Source: Anoplopoma fimbria
Taxonomy: Eukaryota; Chordata; Actinopteri; Perciformes; Anoplopomatidae
Direction of reading: 5' to 3'
Assembly: GCF_027596085.1 (NCBI RefSeq)
Contig: NC_072453.1
Span: 4,628,448-4,692,447 of the forward strand
DNA length: 64,000 bases
In this document: one piece after another, positions 1 to 16,100 of the stretch
How the letters are laid out: every line of letters begins with the position of its first letter
Position numbering within the stretch: position 1 is the stretch's first letter
The notes under the pieces: generated by a model
What the model was told of the DNA's origin: nothing
Database searches by the model: none
The model's input: the letters and a program-made list of their open reading frames with translations, nothing else
Program-made: the position numbers and the translations under genes

Positions 1-869
1 TATCTCCCATGCGGTGTCACATATTGGAAAGCTCTGACAACATTGGCAGCAAACACAAAGTAATCCTTATTGCATAAAAGCATCGTCTGTTATTTAATTG
101 ATTAAACCTTTTTTATCCTCTGCCTGTCTTCAACTAAAGCATAAACACTTCTGAAGCTGGAACATTATGTCCTGCCACTGTAATTATTTCAATACATGAT
201 CATGGCATTGGAAACTCAGGTTTTATAAATGTTTGCATTGGTATATTTTAATGGGAATAAATAATATATTGACATAGTTTCATAGGTTAAAATTCTGGCA
301 GGGTGTCAATGTAGCCAGCAGTAAGAGCAGCGTACGCTCGCCCAAAATACTCATGGGAGGTGTAGTTTGATGCTAAGAAGATCCCTTAAAAGAACAGTGT
401 GCTTTGCTTTTAGCAGCAGCTGTAATGTTTAGAATGCCCTTGTAGTATCCGTTTTTATGTTGTTTTTTAAGACAAACACAGGTAATGAGCATTGCTTAGT
501 GACAGAAGCTTGACCTGGTGGAAGTGGACTTCTACCTGAGTTGTTCCCATGTTGTTTTTTTTAAATATAGAACTACAATAAACACATCCACGGGTGTGCC
601 TGTCTCTTTAAGCCGGTACGGAAGTAAACGCAGCATTGACGCAACACTCAGTGGAAGGTCAGGTTTTCTATCTCTGCTTCATTTCAACAGTACTCTTGTT
701 TAACCAAACAACGTTGACAGAGCTGAAGCTAGTTTCTACACACAGCAGTACTTCACTCTATGACAGCACTAACGTTGCTGACTTTGCTCGGTAGGGCGAG
801 TACCGTGCAGCACCGGTAACAGTTATTCATTTTTTGAATCTGACAGCGCTCGGTCCAACTCTCCCCCTG
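1..869. other. upstream region and probable promoter/5'UTR of pgp
   Basis: No coding exon is supported here. The first 500 bases are AT-rich and low in recognisable signals. Sequence from about 590 becomes less AT-rich towards the pgp start codon at 870, and no clear TATA box is visible, which would fit a housekeeping promoter. The short open frame at 518-703 has no recognisable content. The exact transcription start cannot be fixed from sequence alone. Confidence 0.4.
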
Positions 870-1482
870 ATGTCTGGGTCAAAGTGTACGCGGCTGAGCG
901 GGGCTCTGGTGAAACAGGTCCTGGACTCGGTGGACAGCATCCTGTTCGACTGTGACGGGGTCATCTGGAGGGGGGACCAGGCCGTCCCCGGCGCCGCTCA
1001 GGTCATAAACCTGCTCAAGGAAAGGGGGAAAAAGGTCTTCTTCGTCACCAACAACAGCACCAAGACCAGGAAGATGTACGTCGATAAAATGTCCACGTTG
1101 GGGTTCAACGCGAAGGAGGAGGAGGTGTTTGGGACTGCGTACTGCTCCGCGATGTACCTGAAGACCGTCTGCGGGCTGGAGGGGAAGGTGTACCTGATAG
1201 GAAGCGACGCGATGAGCCAGGAGCTGGAGGCGGTGGGGATCCAGCAGACCGGCGTGGGACCCGACCACGTCACCGGGAAGCAGAACGACTGGGCTAACGT
1301 GCCTCTGGATCCGGACGTGAAGGCGGTGGTGGTCGGTTTCGATGAACATTTCAGCTACATGAAGGTGAACAGGGCCATGCAGTACCTGACCCAGCCGGCC
1401 TGTCTGTTTGTGGGAACCAACAGGGACACCAGGCTGCCCCTGGAGGGAGGCAAGGCAGTCCCAGGTAGGAATACATCACCGT

Positions 1483-1564
<82 letters not shown>

Positions 1565-2978
1565 TGAAGTGGCTGAACGGAGTTAGTGGAGGTTCTGCAC
1601 TACTTAAATGAGTTTTGTTTGGGGAAATACAGGACCAGTCAAAAGTTTGGACACACCTTCTCATTCAACTACTTTGAAGAATCTAAAATCTAAAACATAT
1701 TCTGGTTTGTTGAGCATTTGTTTGTTTACCAAATAATTCCATATGTGTTCCTTCATAGTTTGGATGTCTTCAATATTAATCTACAATGTAGAAAAAAATA
1801 AAAATAATAATAAAGAAAAACCATTGAATGAGAAGATGTGTCCAAACTTTTGACTGGTACTGTTTAAGGCCTCATTATTGGATTTGTCAAGTCATCAAAT
1901 GCATGAAATGGGAAGCTGAGGTTTATTACAAAAGAACATCCTACACTCAAACCTGCACGGACTAAAAAAAAAAAAATGCTGAAAACTGTAAAACACTTGT
2001 CAGATGCTGGAGCTGTATATACAACAAAGATCAAGTCTACTTTCTGGAGAAAGTGTGACTTTTGCCTGTGTGACTTTTCTAGGTCACACAGGCATTTCTT
2101 TAGAAGTTATTTCACATACAATGTCTACAGGCTCCGCCCATCCAAAATGCTCTCAAAGTTGACACATCATTAAAGCTTTAATTGTAAACCTAACCAGTCC
2201 AGTATGGGAATTTTATTTACCTGATTTCGATGCTGATGTCTTAATTAAAAATAAGCATTAGATCACTTAACATATTAAGTGGATCAAGTCCCATGAAAAC
2301 TCAGATTTTTATCTTAGTGGAATGCTTTTTCTACTATTAAACTATCTACAGCCTCTTTCCACAACAGCCATTTTGTCATGTCATAGCATGTATGCACAGG
2401 TGCAATAGATATAATAATTATGGTCCCATTCTATTTAGTGAGTCACAGTCCTTCAAAGGGCCAGCTTTCACAATACCAGGGCCCTGGCCAACCTAAATAG
2501 AACAGGGCCATAATTAATTACACCTGTGTTTACCCTGCAATGACATGAAAACGGCCTATTGATAACAAATGAGGCCAAACAGTTGGAGCAGATGTGTAGG
2601 ATGATTGCCTAAAAAGTCTCCTCTCCCTCTGTCCCTTCACTCGTCCTCCCAGGTACGGGCTGCCTGCTGCAGGCCGTGGAGACAGCCGCCCAGCGCCAGG
2701 CCCAGACGGTGGGCAAACCCAACCACTTCATGTTCGACTGCGTGGCCTCCAAGTTCGGCGTGGACCCCGGCCGCTGCCTGATGGTGGGCGACCGCTTGGA
2801 CACGGACATCATGCTGGGCTCCAACTGCGGCCTGAAGACCCTCCTCACCCTCACAGGGGTCAGCACTGTGGCGGACGCCGATGCCCACCGGGAGAGCGGC
2901 TGCGCTGAGAGGCAGGGGATGGTGCCGGATTATTACGTGGAGAGCATCGCGGACCTTCTTCCAGCTCTGCAGGGATGA
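870..2978 (+). CDS. pgp: phosphoglycolate phosphatase (PGP), 2 exons
   Basis: Coding exons are 870-1464 and 2653-2978, joined within a glycine codon (G|GT) across a GT-AG intron, giving 306 residues. The protein is a HAD-superfamily phosphatase of the PGP/AUM type. Family knowledge: it is cytosolic and hydrolyses 2-phosphoglycolate, glycerol-3-phosphate and toxic side products of glycolysis. Visible motifs: HAD motif I FDCDGV with nucleophile D27 and D29, motif II around VTN (59-61), motif III lysine in GKP (K220), and motif IV GDRLDTD with D245 and D250. The C-terminus [11 protein letters not shown] matches vertebrate PGP closely. The start at 870 was chosen because an upstream in-frame extension would need a TTG start. 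Its 3' neighbour is bricd5, as in mammals. The intron holds a CA microsatellite, a Tc1-like tail and a foldback repeat. Confidence 0.96.
1488..1562. repeat. (CA)n microsatellite in pgp intron 1
   Basis: About 75 bases of almost pure CA dinucleotide start only some 23 bases after the pgp exon 1 splice donor at 1465. It creates spurious open frames of poly-Thr-His or poly-Cys-Val on both strands. Confidence 0.97.
1630..1862. mobile_element. Tc1/mariner-like non-autonomous remnant in pgp intron
   Basis: The left end reads CCAGTCAAAAGTTTGGACAC and the right end is its near-perfect reverse complement (about 1825-1858). These are the terminal inverted repeats typical of fish Tc1-like elements. The 233-base interior resembles the transposase-distal tail of such elements and carries no transposase. 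A TA precedes the left end, but the right flank reads TT, so the target duplication has decayed or is imperfect. It is immobile on its own. Confidence 0.85.
2361..2560. repeat. foldback (self-inverted) repeat, copy A, in pgp intron
   Basis: The two halves are approximate reverse complements: CACAGGTGCAATAGATA with ATTATGG on the left mirrors CCATAATTAATTACACCTGTG on the right, and each half also contains a TCTATTTAG-like core. A second copy in the opposite orientation lies at about 62636-62840. The structure suggests a foldback MITE. No coding capacity is seen, and I cannot name the family. Confidence 0.7.
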
Positions 2979-3760
2979 AGCTGCAGCAAGTGTGTCAGGA
3001 ATGGAGTGTAGCTATGTGAAAGCTTAGCAGCTTTAAACCTGAGGACTCTGGCTAGCCCGTCACATGCCAGACTCCATTGTCTTCTAAAAGGGAATATTTT
3101 TCATTAGATTAAAATGATTAATCATCTCTTTAGCTAAGTCACAACCGAGCAGCTGGCTGATGCGTGTCAGAAGAGACAAAGACTCCACTATTTAACTAAA
3201 CCACGATTAAAACCTGCTAATTTAACATGATATTAAAGATTGATTTATTATAAATAACCTACGAACAAGGATTTACAGTATTGATTCAATGTGTGTATGT
3301 TCCTTTTTGGGCGAAGGGAGTTAGTAGAGCCCAGCCTGTGATGCAATCTCCCCTTAAGTAACTATAAGTCAAACTCAAGGAGGGAAATGAGCACAGAAAT
3401 GTGTGTCAACAGTTTGGTAATATGTGTGTGTCCAGGTTTATAGCCTTTTTAGAGTCTATAAGTAACAGGCACAGATGGGGGCCAAAAGGCACTGAACTGG
3501 TCTGACTAGAGCTTTCAGTTTTTTAATGTATTTTCACACCTCAGCAGAAAATGCAAACACTTGCAGTTGTATTCATGGGATGGTGCATTGCTACCTGGTT
3601 ATACCAGGTATCAGTTCATTAGTGAAACAGTGATTAATAGAATGTTTTAAAGGTAACCCAATGTTCCTTTTACCTCCTGTTTTCTCTGACTTGTCCTTGA
3701 CTCCCTGAATCACTGAAAGTAATGCTCAATTATAAAAATAAAACTCAAACTATCTTTACT
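2979..3760 (+). other. pgp: pgp 3' untranslated region (inferred)
   Basis: This non-coding, AT-rich sequence follows the pgp stop codon. The first well-formed AATAAA hexamer is at 3737-3742, so the transcript probably ends near 3760. No other gene is seen. Confidence 0.55.
3737..3742 (+). promoter_or_regulatory. candidate poly(A) signal of pgp
   Basis: AATAAA hexamer 759 bases after the pgp stop codon and before the bricd5 start. Cleavage site not verified. Confidence 0.5.
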
Positions 3761-4308
3761 AAATCAGCGTCTGCTCTATGTGGCTTTAAGTTTTAAGTGA
3801 AAGCAAAGTGAACATCCCTCTAAGGCCCGTGCTTAAAGTCACCTTGGACTGTCATCGGCTGGATGCTGCAACAGTCAGAACCGCGTATCGCCTCTCAGCT
3901 GATGAGAGAGGCTTTCCAAGCTGCACCTGCCTCACCCTCTTTGTCCATTGTCCGGACCGGGAGAAGCGGCCAAGTCCTCTCATCTAAGTGTGTGTTTGAG
4001 TGAGGGGGAACACGTGCATTGGAAAGATGGGTAATGTTAGAGATGTATAATAAATCACGTTAGACGTCAAAAAGGAGGAAAATTGCAGGAAGAGAAGACT
4101 TTGAAAATTGAGTTTGGCAAGATTCAGAGTCGTGGGTGACTGTTTTGGGAGGGCCACAGGAGGAGGAGGAGGAGGAGAAGAAGAAGGGGGTGGGGGGTCT
4201 GCAGGGACAAAGAGAAAGCTGGCCAGGTGTGTCGCCTCTCAGTCATGACCACAGCTCCATGCCGGTAGCTACGAGCAGACCGAGTGAGGAGCCGTCAAGG
4301 GACACAGG
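3761..4308 (+). other. pgp-bricd5 intergenic and bricd5 5'UTR
   Basis: No exon of another gene is seen. A purine-rich GGA/GAA tract occupies 4158-4189. Two short upstream ORFs lie at 4245-4268 and 4259-4315, the second overlapping the bricd5 start codon in a different frame. The promoter of bricd5 is probably in this half-kilobase. Confidence 0.45.
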
Positions 4309-8116
<3,808 letters not shown>

Positions 8117-9288
8117 CTGTGTATTCTCCTGCGCTCCTCCCAGCCAAAGATCAGGGAAACAAAGTTGTCTTTTTAGCTCCCTCTACAAGAAAGAAAAGAA
8201 AAAAAAAAAAGAAAAGAAAACAGAACAAAAGCCAGCTTTGACTGTTTCCTTTTTGCCAAACAGCCGCTAGCAAACCAGTAAAGCAGCCAACCCTCCCAGT
8301 CCACCTCCATCCTTCCGAGAGAGAAGAGATGGAGACAGGCTGTCACGGTTATCGCCAAAGCCCCATCATCACTCTCTTCATGTATAATATCCTCTCTGCT
8401 GGGACGCTACAGAGATTACAGAAGAAAGATCCCTTTTTTTTTTTTTTTTTTTTTTTACATGCCTCGAATTGTATTTCCTGTAACCCACTGCAGCAGTATA
8501 ATTATGTGTAACCGTTCCAGACCCAATAAGATTTTTTTGATCTGCTAAATAAAAGACTGTTGTGTATTTGTTGACAATTTTTCTTCATCAGACTGGAAAA
8601 AAAAAAAAAAGAATGACAAAACTCACTTCTTATAACGTTGTCTTTACTGTGGAATCATTTTCTGTACATCGTTTCTCTCGACAATCCACGTGATCATTAA
8701 GAATAACACAACTTAACTTTGAATCCATAGTATCAAATGAATTATACATATCACATATGAGAAATAAATCAAAGTTGAAGTGAAACATGTGGTCCTTTTG
8801 ATACAATAAATATGGTGCACGCTAAAAACAAGGAGTCGAAAAGGATCTATTGTGCACCTTATTGAGTGATAAAGTTAAAAACATATAGTTCCTTAATGAA
8901 GTCTAACATGTTTCAATCCAAATGACCAATTTCTACAGAAGTTTTCCCGTACAACAGTTTACATTTGGTTAAAAATGTGTTTGGCCCTTTAAGATGGATT
9001 TCAATTTAATGAATAAACATTTTGGCCTTGCTGCTTTGCTGAATACTTGCATGCATTTGTCAGAGCACTGAAGATATCCTGGAACACACAGCTGAGATTC
9101 ATCATAATGTTCATACACAAGTCTCAACTTTGATCAACCCGATGATCATTTCTGGGAGCAGTTTTCAGAATTCCCAATTGAGGCACATCTTCCAAAGAGT
9201 CCATTGCTTTTATGTCCTTGCACCACCTCTGCACAGACTGTCTGCCATCGCTTCATCTCCTTCCTCCTCCTCCTCATCTTCCTCCTCC
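8117..9288. other. convergent 3'UTR region of bricd5 and mlst8
   Basis: The bricd5 and mlst8 stop codons face each other 1.17 kb apart. The bricd5 side contains a homopurine tract (about 8188-8220), a T tract of about 25 bases (8433-8457) and AATAAA at 8548-8553. The rest is AT-rich and probably includes the mlst8 3'UTR; a possible ATTAAA on the minus strand lies at 9005-9010. No separate gene is supported. Confidence 0.6.
8548..8553 (+). promoter_or_regulatory. candidate poly(A) signal of bricd5
   Basis: AATAAA lies 432 bases after the bricd5 stop codon, followed by T-rich sequence. Confidence 0.6.
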
Positions 9289-11944
9289 TTAGCCCAGCAC
9301 ACTGTCATTGAAGGCCAGACACACTACGGCCTTCTGGTGGCCGCTGTATTCCCTCTTGATCTCCCCCGTCTCCACGCACCACAGACGAGCAAGGTTATCC
9401 GAGGAGGCTATGGATGGAAGAAGAGAAGAGTCAGACCCTGAAATTCACCCCAAAATCGATAAAGCCTTTACCTGCTTCTCTCTAAAAGGCTCTTAATCTG
9501 TGCCTAAATATACGGCAGTATTTAAGAGAAAAACCCAACTCGATTGATGAAATAAAGAAAGACATTTTCACGTAGCTCCTGTACTTTTTAAGCTTTACTG
9601 CGCCAATAAAAACTCCCACAGCCTTCATAGACCATATTATCTGGACTGAACCAAAAAATCTCTGTTGATGCATCCCTTAATTGTTTATCAATTAATGGCA
9701 GCAATGTGTGGTCCTATGTGCATCAGTGCAGAATAATCTTCTAAAGGTCTTCCAAATGGTCATATTTATCAATAGCTTGCAACTTTAAGGGCAGTTAATG
9801 CATATAACACAAAAAGCTAGGCCTGCACTACTGCAGTTTAAGGGAATTCTTTTTTTTGTAGGAGCAATGTCTAAGAAAATCGGCTGTTTTTTACTCATGA
9901 TTATACATTAATTATAACCTAATATTTTCCCCATAATTTTCAAGTAAAAAAACCCCAACTAATTCAATATATTAACTCCAACATAGCACTGTTTAAGTGT
10001 GGGATCCTTGTGTTCAGGTCTAACTGCAAGTAACACTTCCCTTATCTGGAGATGATAGCTTAGCATCTCATTATAGAATGGTTATGATGCAAGTATATGG
10101 ACATTGCAATGTTGTGATGATAACCCATTTGCCAGGGCTCGTGTACTGACCAGTGACGATATACTGGGAGTCTCCAGAGAAAGCACAGTCCCACATCCAG
10201 CCTCTCGATGTCTCTCCAGGATTGTTGCTCTTGATGCTCAGCTCCGTCATCAGTGAGAAATTGGACGTTCTCCAGATCTTACAAGTCTGGTCTGCTGAGC
10301 AGGTGGCCAACAGACTGGAGGTGACAGTAAAACACAAAAACTCTGTATCATCAGCAGCAAACACCGGAGAAACATTTATAGCGTGTAGAGGAGAAGGGCA
10401 CTCACGTGGAGTCAGGGCTAAACTTGCAGCGGAGGGAGTAGCGTTTGTGTGCAGGGATCTTAGTCTTTGGGATGAGCTGAGTCACCTCATCTCCGATGCC
10501 TCCAGCAAGGTTCCACACATAACAGTTTCCCTGTTAAGAAAAGCAATAAAAACTAAACAGGATGCTTTAATAATTCAGTATGATTTAACAAGTCAACGTA
10601 TAAATAAACAGCACCCTTTTAAGATGTTTTGGGAACTGACCGAGCTGTTGACCGCTGCCATGTAACTGGCGTCTGGATCAATGTGAACTGAGTTGATTGA
10701 GACCTCTGGCTCAGGAATCAGCTGTTCGTTGTGGTCAGTCTTCAAATCCCAGATATGAATCACTCCACTCTGGTCTCCAACAATCAGCTCTGCCTGAAAA
10801 ACATACAACACTGAGCGCTGTCTGACATTTTTGAGCAGTAAGCATATACTTTAATTGACTTATAATAAAAAATAAAAAAACACACATAAACTGCTTGAAT
10901 AAAAGGTAAACAGTAGTATTAGCACCAAACAATGAATCAGTGTGCATGTCTCACCTGGTTGGGATGCAGGCATACACAGTTGATTGGAGCGTTGACCTGG
11001 AATATCCTCTGACACTGTAGATTTCTTGACCTGGGAAAAGCAGTAGGGGTCAAAGTTAGGTTCCTGGAACGTAGAGTTAATGCGTTTCAGAACGGTGAGC
11101 TTCCTTTGCAGTACCTAAGGTCCCATATGCGAGCCATGCAGTCCTCTCCTCCTGTGTACATCCAGCGTCCATCTTCATGGAAGCCCACAGACGTGATGTT
11201 CTTGCTAACGCCATCGTAGTTGATCACCGGGTTGGGATTGTTGGAATTCAGGTCGTACATGCGGATGTGCTGATAACCTAAAAAACAGAGGAAAATTATT
11301 GTAAAATAAAGCAGCTAGAAATTAAATTATGCAATCCAGGATAAGGAGAATATTTGAGAGAAATTCTGAACCAACCTGCAGCTGCAATCATACTCCTGTC
11401 AGGTGTGACCTCAAGTGAATTAACTTGCTGGGAGCAAAATGTTAAAGAAATGGATTGTTTAGGTTACTTGTATTATTATTCTACAGCGTGGCTGTTATTG
11501 GTGAACTTGACCAAGTCTCTCTTTATACAAAAAACACACAGGACACACTGTAGTGATGATGTCATCTACATTACAGACCAATCCTTGAGCTGCTACAAAG
11601 ACAGTAAACAACAACTCCTCTGACAGCGTCCATGTCGATTTTACTGAGACATGGGGGTATTTTCTGATTCAGGATCAGTTATATTCACATAAAACTATTG
11701 TTGATAGAATAGCTTGAACACAAAGTAGAATATCATATTGTCTCTTTTTCCAATGTCCTCAATCATTAAAACAGCACATTATAAACACACTGTGGGTTAG
11801 TCAGAGTGAGGATACAGAGTCCTGGTGCTGGACTGTCCTCGTGCAGATCCCGCTGTGGGCCTGCCAGAACCGGACAGTGTGGTCGTATCCAGCCGTGGCC
11901 AGAATGACCGGGTCGCTGCCCACCGTCCCCTGGTTCACATTCAT
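9289..11944 (-). CDS. mlst8: MLST8/GbetaL, WD-repeat subunit of TORC1 and TORC2, 8 coding exons
   Basis: Coding exons, in transcript order, are 11944-11816, 11427-11376, 11277-11115, 11030-10955, 10793-10641, 10530-10406, 10314-10151 and 9407-9289. They splice in frame to 326 residues, the same length as human MLST8. The product is a seven-bladed WD40 propeller: it starts [20 protein letters not shown], and blade signatures such as ARIWDLR, IHIWDLK, CYVWNL, CKIWRT and ARLWCVE recur. It ends [10 protein letters not shown] as in mammals. Family knowledge: MLST8 binds the kinase domain of mTOR in both TOR complexes and is essential for TORC2. It is almost identical to mammalian protein, so function is surely retained. 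It converges on bricd5 and lies downstream of meiob on the same strand. Confidence 0.98.
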
Positions 11945-12380
11945 GCTTGACTGCTGGCTGTCACCGCTCAGAGCGAAGCATGAAACGTTATGAGTCACTG
12001 CATGGAAATATAGGAGACAGTCAGCTGCTGCAGTTTCCCGACCATTCAATGTCGTCTTTTAACAGGAACGTGGTTTAATACATTGTGACATTGTGGAACT
12101 ATAAGAGTCAACCTGTGCGTTATCGTGCAGGCTAACTTTAGCAAAGCAGCCTCGCTATTTAAGGGCCACGAAGACAGTAAGCTAACGTTTCAACGTAAAC
12201 AGCTTTAGACAAATGTGACTAGAAATATTTTTCACTGTAGGATATTGTGTAAAGTAAATTTCGACAACTTAAAAGAAAAAAAAAAAGACAGGTTTAGATT
12301 ACCTTGAGTTGTTTTGTTGACGACAAACCTGTACGTCCCCGTTAAGTGTCCCGTAGCAACATACAACGATGTTTCGAAGG
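11945..12380 (-). other. mlst8: mlst8 5'UTR exons and promoter (inferred)
   Basis: An acceptor-like ATGCAG at 12003-11998 would begin the exon carrying the start codon at about 11997. Upstream, a donor-like CTCAAG|GTAATC places a non-coding first exon ending at 12303, beginning perhaps near 12380. The reading frame stays open upstream of the start, but the extension is not conserved-looking. The promoter would lie around 12380-12430. Confidence 0.5.
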
Positions 12381-12430
12381 TTCCGCTTTGATAAACAGCA
12401 CTTTGGCGCCACCTACTGACGTATTTTATC

Positions 12431-13143
12431 ATAGCAGGACAAATGGACCACAGCATTATAGGTTTAAAAAGACCAATAATTCAACTCATCTAAAATAAAT
12501 ACCAGTACCAACTAAAATCCTTTTAAAAATAAACTGTTGCTTTAATGGCGTTTTACTTTGGTTTAAAATTTAATTCAGCAAATGTAAAAAGCTTTTATAA
12601 ATGCAGTAAATGAATACTGACATAGAACCAACAGTACAATAATGTACTCTAATATGGATGTCATTTTGAATTTATAAAAAAAAGTATATGGTTTAAGTAA
12701 TAATTTAGTCAAAATGTACTTGGGTAAATGTAACAACAGTACCTTTAATTAGAACATTTAATCAAAAAATGTAGACAGTAAATTAAAATTTAGAAAATTG
12801 AGTATGGTGTTTTAAATCCTGGTTGTTCATCAAATCATCTTTTCATGGTAATATGAAGGTTCATTGATACATTTGACACTTGACATAATAAACGTATAAG
12901 TTAGTTTATTTAACAGTTTTAAAAAAACATTCAAGCCAACAGTACATTCTTAAATATATATATTTGAATACGTTTAATAAATTAATAAATAATACAGAGA
13001 ATGTATCCATTCACCAAACACAAATCCTGCACATGTAAACATGACTACTGCCCTTGTTAACATCTCAATCAGAAAAGAACCAGCAGGTAAAGCAGCCAAT
13101 TGCAACAAACATGCTTCCTGCTCTGTTTGTGTGTGTGTTGTGA
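12431..13143. other. meiob-mlst8 intergenic, including meiob 3'UTR
   Basis: AT-rich sequence with no coding exon. Sequence at about 12600-12780 resembles a widespread fish repeat with CAAAATGTACTTG-like words, but is too diverged to bound. AATAAA on the minus strand (12910-12905) is a candidate meiob poly(A) signal. Confidence 0.45.
12905..12910 (-). promoter_or_regulatory. candidate poly(A) signal of meiob
   Basis: TTTATT on the plus strand, i.e. AATAAA on the transcript strand, 234 bases after the meiob stop codon. Confidence 0.45.
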
Positions 13144-16100
13144 TCACAGCCGCTGCAGCAGGGCAGACATGTGCTGCTTCACCTCTCCTGGATCAGCCAC
13201 CGAGCAGTCCAGGACCAACCCCCTGGTCCCACTCCTCAGTTTGGTGGAAGGGAGTATCTACAACATATTAAAATAATCTTTCAACTTATGATTTAATTCT
13301 ATAGCTAACACACACATGCAAAATACATTCAAAAGCCATTATACCTTCACATATATTTTGCATCTCTCCAAAAGAAATTTCCACTTCATGGCGGTCCGCT
13401 CATCATCAGTCAAACTGGTAAACTCTTGGGTCTACAAAAGATGGAACAAAAATGTTCACCTGAAGCGCAGATGCTAGACCTGTCATGTGTTGGATCAACG
13501 GTACCAGTTATTTGAATCATAACAGCAAAATATAAAATCTGACATAGATCTAAAACAACAGCAAATATTTTCCGACCTTCCAGCTTAGTTGTAAGAATAT
13601 AGATAATACAGCAGTGTAGCCTTGTTTTTTTATTATTTTCAACATGCATTCTTATTCATTTGCTCCTGTCATGTTCTTTAATCCCTACGCACAGGAGCTA
13701 CTACTTGTAGAATAGATGCTGAATAATCCTCCTCCTGTAAAATGGTACTGACCGTACAGCCAAGTGTCTTTTCTGCCACTGGGCTCCGGAGGCTGCAGGC
13801 ATGCAGGGTGCCGGTGTGGTCTGTAAAGTCCACCAGCAGGTCGAAGCCTGTGGTGGCTAAAAGAGCCTGATCCCTCCCTGGACACAGCAGGTTGGTGCAG
13901 CTCTGTGCGTCCTCAGTCACCTGAAACTTACACCTGGAGCTGAGATGATGAGAAAAACACACTGATCAAGGGACTGTTTTTCAGCCATGAGTAGCAGACA
14001 AAGTCATTTTTGTTATTCAGCATCAACTTTTTAATAATGCATCCACTCTATGCACTTGTTTGAACTTACCACCGCGCCTTGATGACTTTTGAAACAGACG
14101 AGTCGAGGTCCAGCCTGGAGATGAAGCTGTATGTGATGCCAAAGAAAGGCTCAGGATTCTCCTGGGCCTTCTGCTTCAGCTGGCTCACCGTGTACACGTC
14201 AGTGATGGAGTCCACTGCAGAGACAAAAGCAGCACCACATTTACATGCCTGCCGTCTTTGCACACATGCCGCACTTGTCACATTGTCTCTGTTATTCAGT
14301 GTGTAATAAGAGGAGGGATTAAGTGGCAGGGTGGAGATATATATATTAATACCATAAAAAGACCAAGACAGACAGTGCGTTACACTACATAGAGTACTGA
14401 CAATTAACATCCGGACTCATGAGGAAATTTAAGAAAGAAACGAAAGAAAGAAAAGTCAAACATAAGAGAAATAAGAGCCGAGTTTCACTTTCAAAATGCA
14501 TTGAGATTTCTACCATAACCTACCAGGCATGTCTTCTGGCTTCTCATCTTGATCCAGAGCACCCGACTCTGATACTTCTTTAGCATAGCTGAACAGCAGA
14601 CTGGCCTCTCTGGTGTCTGAGGGAGGATGATGATTGACTTGCACCACAGTAAGATGATACTGTACACCACGGCTGAGAACCTTGTTTTTGATTAATTGCG
14701 CACGCACAGTCATATCAGATCCCATGCTTTTGCATGCGTTGCTTTGATATCTTACCAGGATTGACGGTGATAATGGTTTTCGAGTTGACGGATGCCGTCA
14801 TGCCGCTGCGAAAGCTGTCAAAGCTAATCTTTGCATCAGCTATGAAGAGCACTTTGAATGAAGAATAGAAGTTAAAACAACAGTAAGCTATCTTAAACAT
14901 AAACACACAGTAACGTCTCAGATGTACACCTCCATGTTTCTCTTCTGTACAGTGTGTTAATGGGACGTGACAGGCAGGAATAAAAGTTAAATAAAGATTT
15001 GTTTTGTGGCTGAGAATGAGCAGCCGCTGTTTCCTACCAGTCTCCTTGGGTATCAGAGTTTGCACAAGCTGAATGGCTTCTCTGTCCCAGCTGTGAGCGA
15101 AACAGAGGTCAGGGAGCTACTCAGTGAAAATCAAACACACATCGAGCTCAGCGGGTTGATCTAAAGTTTCATGACACCAAAGTAAATTTTTGGTAACCTA
15201 AATATACATAGCAGTGATCAAAAGGGACAATAGTTATTCATCTTTATTCATTTTCCAAATGAATAAAGCATCAGGACGTACCAGACGAGAGGGAAGGAAG
15301 ACACAGAGTCATCAAAGAGCTTCACCTCCAGCCTCTGGCCACTGCGCCTGTCTGAGGTGGTGAACTGCTTCAGCTCTCCAATCTGTAAATGTAAACAGAA
15401 TCATTTTAAGCTCCTATCACAACATCTTCACTTCCTGTAAAAACTGCAGAGGGTTCCGTCTGAACTCCGAGGCATGTCTTTAGGGCCGTTATGGTCCGTT
15501 GGTCTGTCCCAGGGGCAAACAGCGAGGATACAAAACAGACACAGTGTAAGTCTATTAGGCAATTCAGAAGATATGAATTTGGTCATTTTTGAAAACCAAG
15601 TAAATATTTGCTCAGCATTCGCACTCAAATGGCCCGTAAGAGATAAGCCAGGCCTGTGCAGGATTGAACGCACAATGCATGATGGTTAGATTTGGCAACG
15701 ATAAATTCACAAGTTCAAGGCAGACGCAGTTTTTAGAGCTCGTTTTGTAGAAAATCCTCATTATCTCTGTCAAAAACGTCCCCCTCCATGCTAATCAGGC
15801 TTCCTATCCAAGTCTCACTAACAGGTACCATGACTTTTTCATGGCGGACTTTCACAATGTGTTACATAGGACTACTTTTTAACAACCCTTTCCTTTTTGT
15901 TCATGTAATTTTAAAGATCAGGAAACTTTGACATCCTACTTTCCACCTTATTTTCTGAAACCACACATCTAATGTACCCAGTGTGTGAAAACACATTTTG
16001 GTTATTCAATGATATCCTCAATTGTTCTCCTCATTCTCCGTTTACAAAATACCTCTTGAAATCAATGATACGCCAAAGATTTCATCACACGTGTGAACCA

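Noticed and set aside
879..1349. 156-codon open frame on the minus strand
   Set aside because: It is the antisense shadow of pgp exon 1; the plus-strand translation carries the HAD motifs.
1351..1664. Several open frames rich in Cys-Val or Thr-His
   Set aside because: They are translations of the CA microsatellite in the pgp intron.
10153..10665. 170-codon plus-strand open frame
   Set aside because: It runs antisense across mlst8 exons 5-7 and the introns between them; the minus strand is clearly the coding one.
14066..14214. Apparent stop codon after TGG at the end of a meiob exon, suggesting a truncated gene with a missing zinc-ribbon cysteine
   Set aside because: The stop lies in the intron; splicing at TG|GTAAGT to the next exon restores a cysteine codon and an intact frame.
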